Shown: positions 1 through 5,075 of the stretch, piece by piece
How the letters are laid out: each line of letters begins with the position of its first letter
How positions within the stretch are numbered: position 1 is the first letter of the stretch
Made by a program: the position numbers and the translations under genes
The notes under the pieces: generated by a model
Database searches by the model: none
Seen by the model: the letters and a program-made list of their open reading frames with translations, nothing else
What the model was told of the DNA's origin: nothing
NCBI GenBank assembly: GCA_005880175.1
Contig: VBJR01000092.1
Coordinates: forward strand, 1 to 8,702
DNA: 8,702 nucleotides
From: Chloroflexota bacterium
GTDB lineage: Bacteria; Chloroflexota; Dormibacteria; Dormibacterales; Dormibacteraceae
Direction: 5' to 3'

Positions 1-110
1 AGGCCGCGCGGCAATTCCCCCATCGGTGCTGTCAGGTCCGGTGTTGGGGCCATGACGCAGGAAGGGACCGAAAGGGGGTCTAGTACGAGCGTGATGATGA
101 CGATAAACGT

Positions 111-713
111 TCAATCAGACTTCGTCGCCTTGGCCATGTGATGCGGAGTCGAGGCAGGCAGGTGGGTGGTCACCCGCGGCCTTATCGACCGGAGCTGACG
201 ACGAACTCTGTCCATGCGGCGCCGTGCCGACCATCGACCAGGAAGGTTGAGACGCGTGGCAATTTCGGACTCGGACAAGCCGAGCAGCCGTAGGCCCAGT
301 GTGGCTCGGTCCGTGGAGTCGGAGATCGCGTCGAAGACGTTACTGAGTTCTACAACCCGCTCGAAATGGTCGTCGGCTGCCGGCGACACGTAGGCAGCCG
401 CGAGCGAGGTCTGCTGCGCTTGCTCCCGTTGACGGCGCCGATAGTAGTCGACCAGTCGCGACCTAAGACGCCGCATGAACCATCCGTGCCCAACAACGAG
501 CTGCGGGTTTGCCGCCTGCATGCGCAGGAACTCGACGAAGACACCCTGGACCAGGTCTTCGGCATCCTCTAGGCCGCTTCCGGGAGGAAGCGCCCTTGTG
601 GCTAGCCGGAGCATTTGCGGTGCCATCTCGACGTACAGCGACTCCGCAACCTCGTAGGGTGCCCGGCTACGAGGATCGGGAGCCGTTGGCTCGGGTACCG
701 GCATCATCCTCAC
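111..713 (-). CDS. ECF-like RNA polymerase sigma factor
   Basis: This 200-aa protein has the two-domain layout of an extracytoplasmic-function sigma-70 factor, which directs RNA polymerase to a set of promoters. Residues about 25-96 match region 2: an acidic AEDLVQGVFVEFLR helix, then WFMRRLRSRLVDYYRRR, the usual basic -10-recognition helix. Residues about 128-177 match region 4, with a helix-turn-helix around LSESEIATRLNLPG followed by a very basic RRRMDRVRRQLR helix. Length is normal for ECF factors. The GTG at 713 gives MRMMPVPEP; ATG codons at 707 and 704 are alternatives, with GGTGAGG just upstream. The first 47 bases overlap the upstream regulator gene, so translation is probably coupled. 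No anti-sigma gene is recognisable, though the 61-aa membrane peptide at the head of the operon is a candidate partner by position only. Family assignment is fairly sure; the target promoters are unknown. Confidence 0.85.
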   Translation of the reverse strand: MRMMPVPEPTAPDPRSRAPYEVAESLYVEMAPQMLRLATRALPPGSGLEDAEDLVQGVFVEFLRMQAANPQLVVGHGWFMRRLRSRLVDYYRRRQREQAQQTSLAAAYVSPAADDHFERVVELSNVFDAISDSTDRATLGLRLLGLSESEIATRLNLPGRWSARRRMDRVRRQLRSIRPRVTTHLPASTPHHMAKATKSD

Positions 714-1143
714 CTACGGCGAGTCTCGCCTCGGCGGCTCGCATCCACCAGTCCTGGAGGGAGAGGCCCGCGACCTGGGCGGCCTGGAGCACGCGACGAT
801 GAATCGTGGGGGGAACCCGCAGCGTCATGCGACGAAACGTCCTACGAGAGTAGCCGTCGATCGTGGGGCGTTCAGGCAAGCCGAGATGCTTTGGCCGCAA
901 CTCGAACGCCATGCACAGCAAGCGAGCGTAGTAGGGCCCTGGGCGGTTCCAGCCCTGTTCCCAGCGGCTGACCATGTTCGCGTCCACCGCCGGTGTCCCC
1001 ATGTCACTGGCACCAGCGGCATCCGCGACAGCCTGTGCGACGTCATCTTGAGTCCAGCCACGTTGAAGGCGCTCCCGCTTCAACCGAGTGTTGGGCGGCC
1101 ACGGCGGCCGACGGGCTGGAGTGGCGGAGACCGACTCAGCCAT
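667..1143 (-). CDS. XRE-type HTH plus ribbon-helix-helix regulator
   Basis: This 158-aa protein appears to hold two different DNA-binding folds. Residues about 19-89 form a Cro/C1 (XRE) helix-turn-helix: LKRERLQRGWTQDDVAQAV, then NMVSRWEQGWNRPGPYYARLL, a typical recognition and dimer part. Residues about 105-141 (TLRVPPTIHRRVLQAAQVAG, then LSLQDWWMRAAEARL) look like the beta-strand and two helices of a HicB/CopG ribbon-helix-helix. The reading frame is open to 1257, but ATG 1143 is preferred: it has GGGAGGGTGGAC directly upstream and overlaps the end of the 61-aa gene in the string ATGGCTGA. The 3' end overlaps the sigma gene by 47 nt. It probably regulates its own operon. No HicA-like toxin is visible next to it. 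The HTH call is firm; the RHH call is by pattern only. Confidence 0.8.
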   Translation of the reverse strand: MAESVSATPARRPPWPPNTRLKRERLQRGWTQDDVAQAVADAAGASDMGTPAVDANMVSRWEQGWNRPGPYYARLLCMAFELRPKHLGLPERPTIDGYSRRTFRRMTLRVPPTIHRRVLQAAQVAGLSLQDWWMRAAEARLAVGEDDAGTRANGSRSS

Positions 1144-1321
1144 GTCCACCCTCCCGGGCTGGGCCGGCGCCGGCATGGGGAGCGGGCCCACCAGATGCTT
1201 GGACGGCGGCGGGGGGTGGAAGGCCAAGGACGACCACGGCCAGCAACGCCAGGGCACCGTGGCGGATCTTCAGCAGCAGTTCCGCTGGCCCCGCCTTAAA
1301 CCGCAACTCGATGTCGCCCAT
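1136..1321 (-). CDS. Small single-TM peptide, operon leader gene
   Basis: This is a 61-aa reading frame with no family I recognise. Residues about 15-35 (LLLKIRHGALALLAVVVLGL) form a plausible membrane segment, preceded by basic residues. The tail is rich in Gly, Pro and Ala. It is kept as a gene because ATG 1321 follows a near-perfect Shine-Dalgarno (GAGGAGG, about 7 nt away) and because its stop codon overlaps the start of the HTH/RHH gene, the pattern of translational coupling. The Shine-Dalgarno lies in the distal arm of a perfect 10-bp hairpin, so translation of the whole operon may be gated here. It could be a membrane partner of the sigma factor or regulator, a small toxin-like peptide, or merely a leader peptide. 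None of these is shown by sequence. Confidence 0.55.
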   Translation of the reverse strand: MGDIELRFKAGPAELLLKIRHGALALLAVVVLGLPPPAAVQASGGPAPHAGAGPAREGGHG

Positions 1322-1325
1322 GCGG

Positions 1326-1357
1326 CAACCTCCTCTTCTGCCGCGGCGAGGAGGTTG
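1326..1357 (-). promoter_or_regulatory. Hairpin that sequesters the leader-gene Shine-Dalgarno
   Basis: Plus-strand 1326-1335 (CAACCTCCTC) and 1348-1357 (GAGGAGGTTG) are exact reverse complements around a 12-nt loop. In the minus-strand transcript the proximal arm is an anti-Shine-Dalgarno, and the distal arm contains GAGGAGG, the ribosome-binding site of ATG 1321. If the stem forms, the first gene of the sigma operon is closed to ribosomes. There is no U-tract, so a terminator is unlikely. Because the element is symmetrical, the plus strand also carries GAGGAGG just before an ATG at 1360. A DNA operator for a dimeric repressor is the main alternative. Confidence 0.5.
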
Positions 1358-1377
1358 AAATGGCGCTCGACCCAGGT

Positions 1378-1396
1378 AGCTACACGCGGGCTGCCC
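1378..1396 (+). repeat. 19-bp direct repeat, copy 1
   Basis: The sequence AGCTACACGCGGGCTGCCC occurs here and again, base for base, at 1545-1563. The copies start 167 bp apart. Flanking bases differ, so the match ends sharply on the right. It lies in the non-coding stretch beside the integrase 3' end, where arm-type integrase sites or operator iterons would be expected. Confidence 0.8.
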
Positions 1397-1428
1397 AGAC
1401 CCCCGGCCAGCGGCACCTATTCGGAAAA

Positions 1429-1457
1429 AGACTATCGGGTACGCGCGCGATGGTCAG
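1429..1457 (-). promoter_or_regulatory. Candidate promoter of the sigma operon
   Basis: Reading the minus strand, CTGACC (1457-1452) and TAGTCT (1434-1429) stand 17 bp apart. They match the sigma-70 consensus at 4/6 and 3/6 positions. The block is in the most A/T-rich patch of this stretch, about 110 bp upstream of ATG 1321, leaving room for a structured leader that includes the 1326-1357 hairpin. The match is weak and high-GC promoters are poorly predicted by eye, so this is only a candidate. Confidence 0.22.
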
Positions 1458-1544
1458 TAGCAAATGTGCTGGCTTGGCCGCGCCTAGCAATTTGCCGACC
1501 AACTTGCCGGGCCAAAACTGGGGCGCCGCAACGGCGACATAGAC

Positions 1545-1563
1545 AGCTACACGCGGGCTGCCC
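1545..1563 (+). repeat. 19-bp direct repeat, copy 2
   Basis: This is the second exact copy of AGCTACACGCGGGCTGCCC (first at 1378-1396), in the same orientation. It ends about 55 bp from the integrase stop codon and its last four bases overlap the candidate hairpin at 1560-1581. I see no third copy in the window. Confidence 0.8.
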
Positions 1564-1581
1564 GGCCTCCGATGGTCGGGC
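1560..1581 (-). terminator. Weak candidate terminator hairpin after integrase
   Basis: GCCCGGCC (1560-1567) and GGTCGGGC (1574-1581) form an 8-bp stem with one mismatch and a 6-nt loop, 37 nt past the integrase stop. There is no U-tract on the minus strand. Hairpins without U-tracts can terminate in actinobacteria, but this one is short, so the call rests mainly on position. Confidence 0.25.
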
Positions 1582-1617
1582 GGCTCGTCGCACTTTGTGG
1601 GCAGAAGCGGGGCTCTC

Positions 1618-2483
1618 TCAAAGTGCCGCCGCAACCATACGGGCCGTGCGGCCGCCCAAGTCCTGTCGGTTGTCATCGTAGAGGGTGAGGGTGCGGAGGT
1701 CGAGGTGGCGGCTGAAGCGTTGGGCGGCGCGAACGTCTCCGCCGCTCAGGTCGAGCACCGCTGTGATCGCTCCGCGCCGGAGCCCGTGGGGCCGTACCCG
1801 CACCCCGGCCCCCTCGCCGATCTGTCGCACCATCCGATACACGGACGTGGCGGTGAGCCGCCTCCCCTTCCCTGCCCAATCGACGTTCACGAACAGCGGC
1901 CCGGGCTCGGGGCCGCGGACCTCGATCCAGGCCCGGAGCGCGGACGTCGTCTCGTGGGGCAGGGTGAGCAGCTCGCGTTCGCCGTCGCCCTTGCCCAGCA
2001 CGGCGAATGTGCCGGCAGCCAGGTCCAGGTGCTCCAGGTCGAGGCCGACCAGCTCGCCGCGGCGCAGGGCCAGGTCGAACAGCAGGCGGACGATGGCCCG
2101 GTCCCTGATCGCCCGTTCCCCCTTCCGCCGCTCCAGGACGGCGAGCAGGCGGCGAACGCCGTCCTGGCCGGGGCCGCAGGTGTCGCGGTAGCGCTTCAGC
2201 TTCTCGCCCCGTACCTCGATCGACCACGTGACCAGGCCGAGCAGCCGGGCCAGCTTGACCAGCGAGCGGAGGGCGGCCAGGTGGTGGCCCGGGAGCGGCC
2301 CAGATCGCGCAGGTGGTTGAGGTAGTCGAAGGCGAGGGCGTTGGCGACGCCGGCGCCGGCGCCGAGGAGCTGGGCGACGGCGGCCGCCGGCGCCCGGCCC
2401 AGCCAGGCCGCGAAGTCAGCCAGGTCGTCGGCGTACGCCTGGCGGGTGTTGGGCGAGCGGCCGGCCAGGAAGCGCTCGACCAA
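1618..2483 (-). pseudogene. Tyrosine recombinase/integrase with one frameshift
   Basis: A XerC/D-like tyrosine recombinase is spread over two frames. The N-terminal part (TTG 2483) begins MVERFLAGRSPNTRQAYADD, the usual SAM-like core-binding fold. At about 2288-2293 (CCCGGG) the frame shifts and continues as HHLAALRSLVKLARLLGLVT through the catalytic domain. The catalytic set is complete: Arg in ALRRGEL, Lys in LGKGDGERE, His and Arg in RPHGLRRGAIT, His in SRHLDLRTL and Tyr in LTLYDD (codon 1680-1678). Adding one G to the G-run rejoins both halves into about 288 aa, a normal XerC/D length. The enzyme would cut and join DNA at short paired sites. No Shine-Dalgarno precedes TTG 2483, so the true 5' end may be lost or lie in another frame. 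It is either a recent pseudogene or an intact gene with a homopolymer error. Confidence 0.85.
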
Positions 2484-2493
2484 GAGGGGCGAC

Positions 2494-2673
2494 GTGGTGG
2501 GCTTCGACTACTACTTGGTCTTCCAGGCCGACCTGACCGGGCCGACCACGCACGACGAGCTGCTGATCTACAAAGTCCAGCCCATCGGCGCCCGCTGCCA
2601 AGACGTGGTCTGGATCGACCTCTTGTACCGCGCGCCCGGGTTCGTCCACGGTCTCCAATCGTACTCTGGATGA
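2494..2673 (+). pseudogene. Unrecognised 3' gene fragment, or 60-aa ORF
   Basis: From about 2494 the plus strand reads VVGFDYYLVFQADLTGPTTH, then a segment with ELLIYKVQPIGARCQDVVW and WIDLLYRAPGF, to a TGA at 2671-2673. Nearly every third position is G or C, and the composition looks like a folded protein, unlike the minus-strand shadow. Upstream in the same frame lies antisense integrase sequence, so the frame seems to be the C-terminal stump of a gene cut at the integrase boundary. Alternatively GTG 2494 or 2497, with AGAGGGG a few bases upstream, could start an independent 59-60-aa protein. That would leave only about 10 bp between divergent starts, which is implausible. I do not recognise the family. 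Confidence 0.45.
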
Positions 2674-2677
2674 GTAC
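2661..2677. repeat. Short perfect inverted repeat at fragment stop
   Basis: GTACTC (2661-2666) and GAGTAC (2672-2677) are exact inverted arms around a 5-nt spacer, TGGAT. The stop codon of the plus-strand fragment is inside it. It could be a small operator, part of a recombinase core site, or chance; six-base arms are weak evidence. Confidence 0.3.
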
Positions 2678-2794
2678 CATAACGCGCATTGCCAGGCGTC
2701 AAGGACGAGGCTGTTGTCGCACCCCCGCTGACAGGCCCGAGGCGGTAGCAGGGCCCCGGACCCGGCGGGATGGTACACGACGACGAGCGGGTAT
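2674..2794. other. Spacer between gene fragment and HAD 3' end
   Basis: No gene is visible here. Weak inverted repeats are present: GGCCC at 2734-2738 with GGGCC at 2751-2755, and CGGGTA/TACCCG at 2788-2801, which includes the HAD stop codon. None has a U-tract, so no terminator is called for the HAD operon. Confidence 0.4.
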
Positions 2795-3529
2795 CTACCC
2801 GGGGCTGCCGACGGCGCCGGGCACGTCCTCGATGGCGTTCACGACGCGGTCCAGGTCCTCCAGGTTGGGAAGAACGAGATGGGCACCGGCCGCGGCCAGG
2901 CCAACGGCATCGGTCAAGCCCGTGGCCACGGCGATGATCGTCGCGCCTCCGCGGAGCGCGGCGTCGACGTCCTTCGGCGTGTCACCGATGACCACCGTGT
3001 TGGCCTCGGTGAACTCCACGCCGTACTTCTCCCTGGCTCGATCCTTGGCGACCTTCACGAGCTGCCACCGTTCGCTGGCATCCCACCCGTAGCCGCCGAT
3101 GCTGAAGTCGAGGTATTCGCCGAGCCCGAGCGTGGTCAGCTTGGCCTCGGCCAGGTAGCGCACGTTCCCGGTGACGACGGTCTGCGCGATGCCTGGCCGG
3201 CGGGCCAGGACGCGAAGTACCTCGGCCGCGCCGGGAGCCTGACGACCAGCCTGGCGCAGGTGGTCACGGTTCTGGTCCATGGCCCAGACCAGGTACGTGC
3301 TGAAGCGGTCCATGTGCTCCTCGGTGGGTTCGAGGCCGTTCACCTCCAGCATCTCGGCCGTGCTGGCCCGATCAGGGCGGCCGGACATGTCCACCAAGCG
3401 GAGCGGCGCGTTGCCGGTCATTTCCGTGAAGGCGTCGCGGTACAGCTTCTTGTGGAACTCCCAGGCCGTGATGAGAGTGTGGTCGACGTCCCACAGGATC
3501 AGGCGGTGGGGCGCACGGGTGGTAGTCAA
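2795..3529 (-). CDS. HAD-family hydrolase, phosphoglycolate phosphatase-like
   Basis: This 244-aa protein has the haloacid dehalogenase motifs in order. Motif I is LILWDVDHTLI, with nucleophile Asp14, Asp16 and Thr18. Motif II is VVTGN, with Thr119. Motif IV is VVIGDTPKDVDAA, with Asp182 and Asp186 for Mg2+. A basic residue near Arg153 or Lys158 would serve as motif III. The helical cap between motifs I and II (about residues 22-95) places it with the C1-cap phosphatases that include phosphoglycolate phosphatase and beta-phosphoglucomutase. It is probably a soluble small-molecule phosphatase; the substrate cannot be read from sequence. TTG 3529 is the start: it overlaps the regulator stop in TTGA and has GGAG 8 nt upstream. 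The overlap means it is co-translated with the XRE/TPR regulator, so its expression should follow that gene. Confidence 0.9.
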   Translation of the reverse strand: MTTTRAPHRLILWDVDHTLITAWEFHKKLYRDAFTEMTGNAPLRLVDMSGRPDRASTAEMLEVNGLEPTEEHMDRFSTYLVWAMDQNRDHLRQAGRQAPGAAEVLRVLARRPGIAQTVVTGNVRYLAEAKLTTLGLGEYLDFSIGGYGWDASERWQLVKVAKDRAREKYGVEFTEANTVVIGDTPKDVDAALRGGATIIAVATGLTDAVGLAAAGAHLVLPNLEDLDRVVNAIEDVPGAVGSPG

Positions 3530-4920
3530 AGGCTTGCTCCAAGAACCTCTCGAACGCGATCGTTGAACACGCGGACGACCAGCTCGCGCCGGTACGGCCG
3601 CAGGTCATCGCGGAGGGCTGCGATCTCCCGCCTGGCGCGCCACGAGTTCACCCCATCGGCCAGGAGATCGAGGGCCTGGCCGCCAACGTGGCACGCTTCC
3701 TCCACGTCGCGCTGATGAAGACGGGCAACGGCCTGAGCGACCTGGCTGAGGATGCGGCGGCGGCCACGCCCATCGCTGGCGCCGCTCTTGGCAGACTCGC
3801 GGGCCGACCGCTCGGCGGCCGGCCAGTCGCCGAGATCGCGGTAGCACTGGCTCATCTCACCGTCCAGGTAGGCGGTGTCGAGGAAGCGTGCCCAGGCCGG
3901 GCCGGCGGACGGATCGCTCGTGTCCCATGCGACCTGGGCATCGTACAGAGCGGCCCGGCTGCCGGACGTGTTGCCGCGCAGGGCGTGACCGCGGGCCTCC
4001 ATGAGATGGAGACGCATCAGCACGCCAGGGACGTCCGCGGCCTTGGCGCTGACCAGACCGGCACGGGCGAGCTGGATGGCTTCGGCGCCCCGACCGCCTG
4101 CGATGACCAGATGACTCATCGCGGCGAGGACGTTGCCGGTGAAGGCCCTGGTGCCGGCCTCCTCGGCCAGGCGCAGGGCGTGGATGAAGTAGCGCTCCGC
4201 CAGGCCGAGGGCACCGCTGTCGAATGCCGTCAGGCCAGCCAGGTAGAGCAGCTCGGCGGACGCGCTGTAGAGACTGGCGTCGGCCCCGTGGTCCTTCAGC
4301 AGCGGCAGGGCGTACGTGCTGATGTACTGCACGAGCGCCAGCCGCGAATGCCCGCCGCCGTGCCGGGTGTCGAGTTCCTGGAAGGCTCGGAACGTGTCGC
4401 GGATGGGGGCGGCTCCGTCGGCGCGCGTGCGGCCGTGCGGCGTGAGTCGACGGTCCATGTGGTCGATCAGCCAGTCGCGACTCGCGGCGATCAACGCATC
4501 GACCGAGAACGCGACGGAGGCGACCAGGGATGGCCGCTCCAGGTCGGTCTTGCCGAGGAGCAAGGCGTTCTCGAACGCACCGAGCGCGGCGCCGTGGTAG
4601 GTGAGGAGACCGGCATCGGCGGCCAGCCAGGCGGCGCGCCGGCGCTGGGCCTCGGCGGCCGCCATGACGCGCTCGATGGGCAAGCCGAGTGCCAGCGCCA
4701 ACCATCGGCAGTGGTTCAGGCCGGGGGTCACCTCTCCGAGACACCATTTGCAGACGAGGGAATCGTGTGCTCGCGAGTAGCCGGCGTCGGTCGCCGCCGC
4801 CCTGCGCACCATGGCCGCCAGGCGCTCGTACGTGAGACCCTGCGCCTGCCTCTCCGCCTGGAGCAGTTCCGCGAGAGGTAGGCCGCGTGGTCCAGGATCG
4901 GTTGCCGGATCGCCAGCCAT
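3526..4920 (-). CDS. XRE-family regulator with C-terminal TPR-like domain
   Basis: This 464-aa protein starts with a Cro/C1-type helix-turn-helix (about residues 14-82: LPLAELLQAERQAQGLTYER, then DSLVCKWCLGEVTPG and CRWLALALGLPIERV). A long, Ala/Leu-rich helical region follows from about residue 90. It contains TPR-like pairs such as LGLAERYFIHALRLAEEAGT and LGDWPAAERSARESA. Such proteins are common in actinobacteria, where the TPR part usually senses a ligand or partner. The frame is open to a GTG at 5040, but that extension is low-complexity and overlaps an array of TTGCA boxes. ATG 4920 (MAGDPATD) is preferred because it falls just downstream of a good -35/-10 pair, although its Shine-Dalgarno is weak. 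The gene ends in a 4-nt overlap with the HAD phosphatase, forming a two-gene operon. Autoregulation through the TTGCA boxes is inferred. Confidence 0.85.
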   Translation of the reverse strand: MAGDPATDPGPRGLPLAELLQAERQAQGLTYERLAAMVRRAAATDAGYSRAHDSLVCKWCLGEVTPGLNHCRWLALALGLPIERVMAAAEAQRRRAAWLAADAGLLTYHGAALGAFENALLLGKTDLERPSLVASVAFSVDALIAASRDWLIDHMDRRLTPHGRTRADGAAPIRDTFRAFQELDTRHGGGHSRLALVQYISTYALPLLKDHGADASLYSASAELLYLAGLTAFDSGALGLAERYFIHALRLAEEAGTRAFTGNVLAAMSHLVIAGGRGAEAIQLARAGLVSAKAADVPGVLMRLHLMEARGHALRGNTSGSRAALYDAQVAWDTSDPSAGPAWARFLDTAYLDGEMSQCYRDLGDWPAAERSARESAKSGASDGRGRRRILSQVAQAVARLHQRDVEEACHVGGQALDLLADGVNSWRARREIAALRDDLRPYRRELVVRVFNDRVREVLGASL

Positions 4921-4956
4921 GGCCTGCTGGAGATGGTACTCCGGTGTCCATTCGGG

Positions 4957-4985
4957 ATTGCAGGGTCGTTGCAGTGCCGTTGCAA
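4957..4985 (-). promoter_or_regulatory. Candidate promoter of the XRE/HAD operon
   Basis: On the minus strand TTGCAA (4985-4980) and TGCAAT (4962-4957) are separated by exactly 17 bp and each match the sigma-70 consensus at 4/6 positions. Transcription would start near 4950, leaving a leader of about 30 nt before ATG 4920. Both hexamers are part of the TTGCA boxes, so a protein bound there would block polymerase. Confidence 0.45.
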
Positions 4986-4990
4986 GGTGG
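4958..4990 (+). repeat. Three TTGCA boxes with 11-bp period (operator array)
   Basis: TTGCA begins at 4958, 4969 and 4980, giving TTGCAGGGTCG, TTGCAGTGCCG and TTGCAAGGTGG. The second and third are also preceded by CG. An 11-bp step places all three boxes on the same face of the helix, as in cooperative operators. The array covers the candidate promoter of the XRE regulator, which is the obvious candidate to bind it. It also lies about 90-120 bp upstream of the divergent plus-strand operon. Confidence 0.55.
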
Positions 4991-5044
4991 ATCGCGTGAC
5001 GCTGCCCGGTGGCCCCGCAGGTAGTAGCTGCGGTTGGCACCGAA

Positions 5045-5062
5045 GCGGGGGGTCTACCCCGC
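5045..5062. repeat. GC-rich inverted repeat before the plus operon
   Basis: GCGGGG (5045-5050) and CCCCGC (5057-5062) flank GGTCTA. A second small one, CGCAG (5016-5020) with CTGCG (5028-5032), is just upstream. Both would be in the leader or promoter of the gene at 5076. The centre resembles GGGTATCTACCCG at 2789-2801. They could be operators or leader hairpins. No clear -35/-10 pair for the plus operon was found here. Confidence 0.3.
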
Positions 5063-5075
5063 GCGAGGTAGAGAG

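Larger units (their letters stand above)
1358..1617. other. Non-coding spacer between sigma operon and integrase
   Basis: No convincing gene lies here. The open frames on both strands (1360-1542 plus, 1380-1676 minus) have mixed third positions, unlike the strong G/C bias of real genes in this window, and no recognisable protein pattern. The stretch is noticeably more A/T-rich than its surroundings. It holds two copies of a 19-bp direct repeat, a candidate minus-strand promoter and a weak hairpin past the integrase stop. Its place beside an integrase makes it a reasonable search area for an attachment site. Confidence 0.5.

Noticed and set aside
1360..1542. 60-aa plus-strand frame with an apparent Shine-Dalgarno
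   Set aside because: The ribosome site is a by-product of the palindrome. Third positions are mixed and no protein pattern is visible, so it is kept only as a low-interest finding.
1673..2689. 338-aa minus-strand open frame over the integrase
   Set aside because: It is Arg/Pro/Ala-rich with no fold-like pattern. The catalytic residues of the recombinase are in the other frames, so this is a GC-rich shadow.
3688..4881. 397-aa plus-strand frame opposite the XRE/TPR gene
   Set aside because: It is antisense to a well-supported gene and Gly/Ala/Val-rich, as expected for the complement of a high-GC3 gene.
4921..5040. 40-residue N-terminal extension of the XRE regulator from GTG 5040
   Set aside because: The extension is low-complexity, lacks a Shine-Dalgarno, and covers the TTGCA array and promoter; ATG 4920 fits better.
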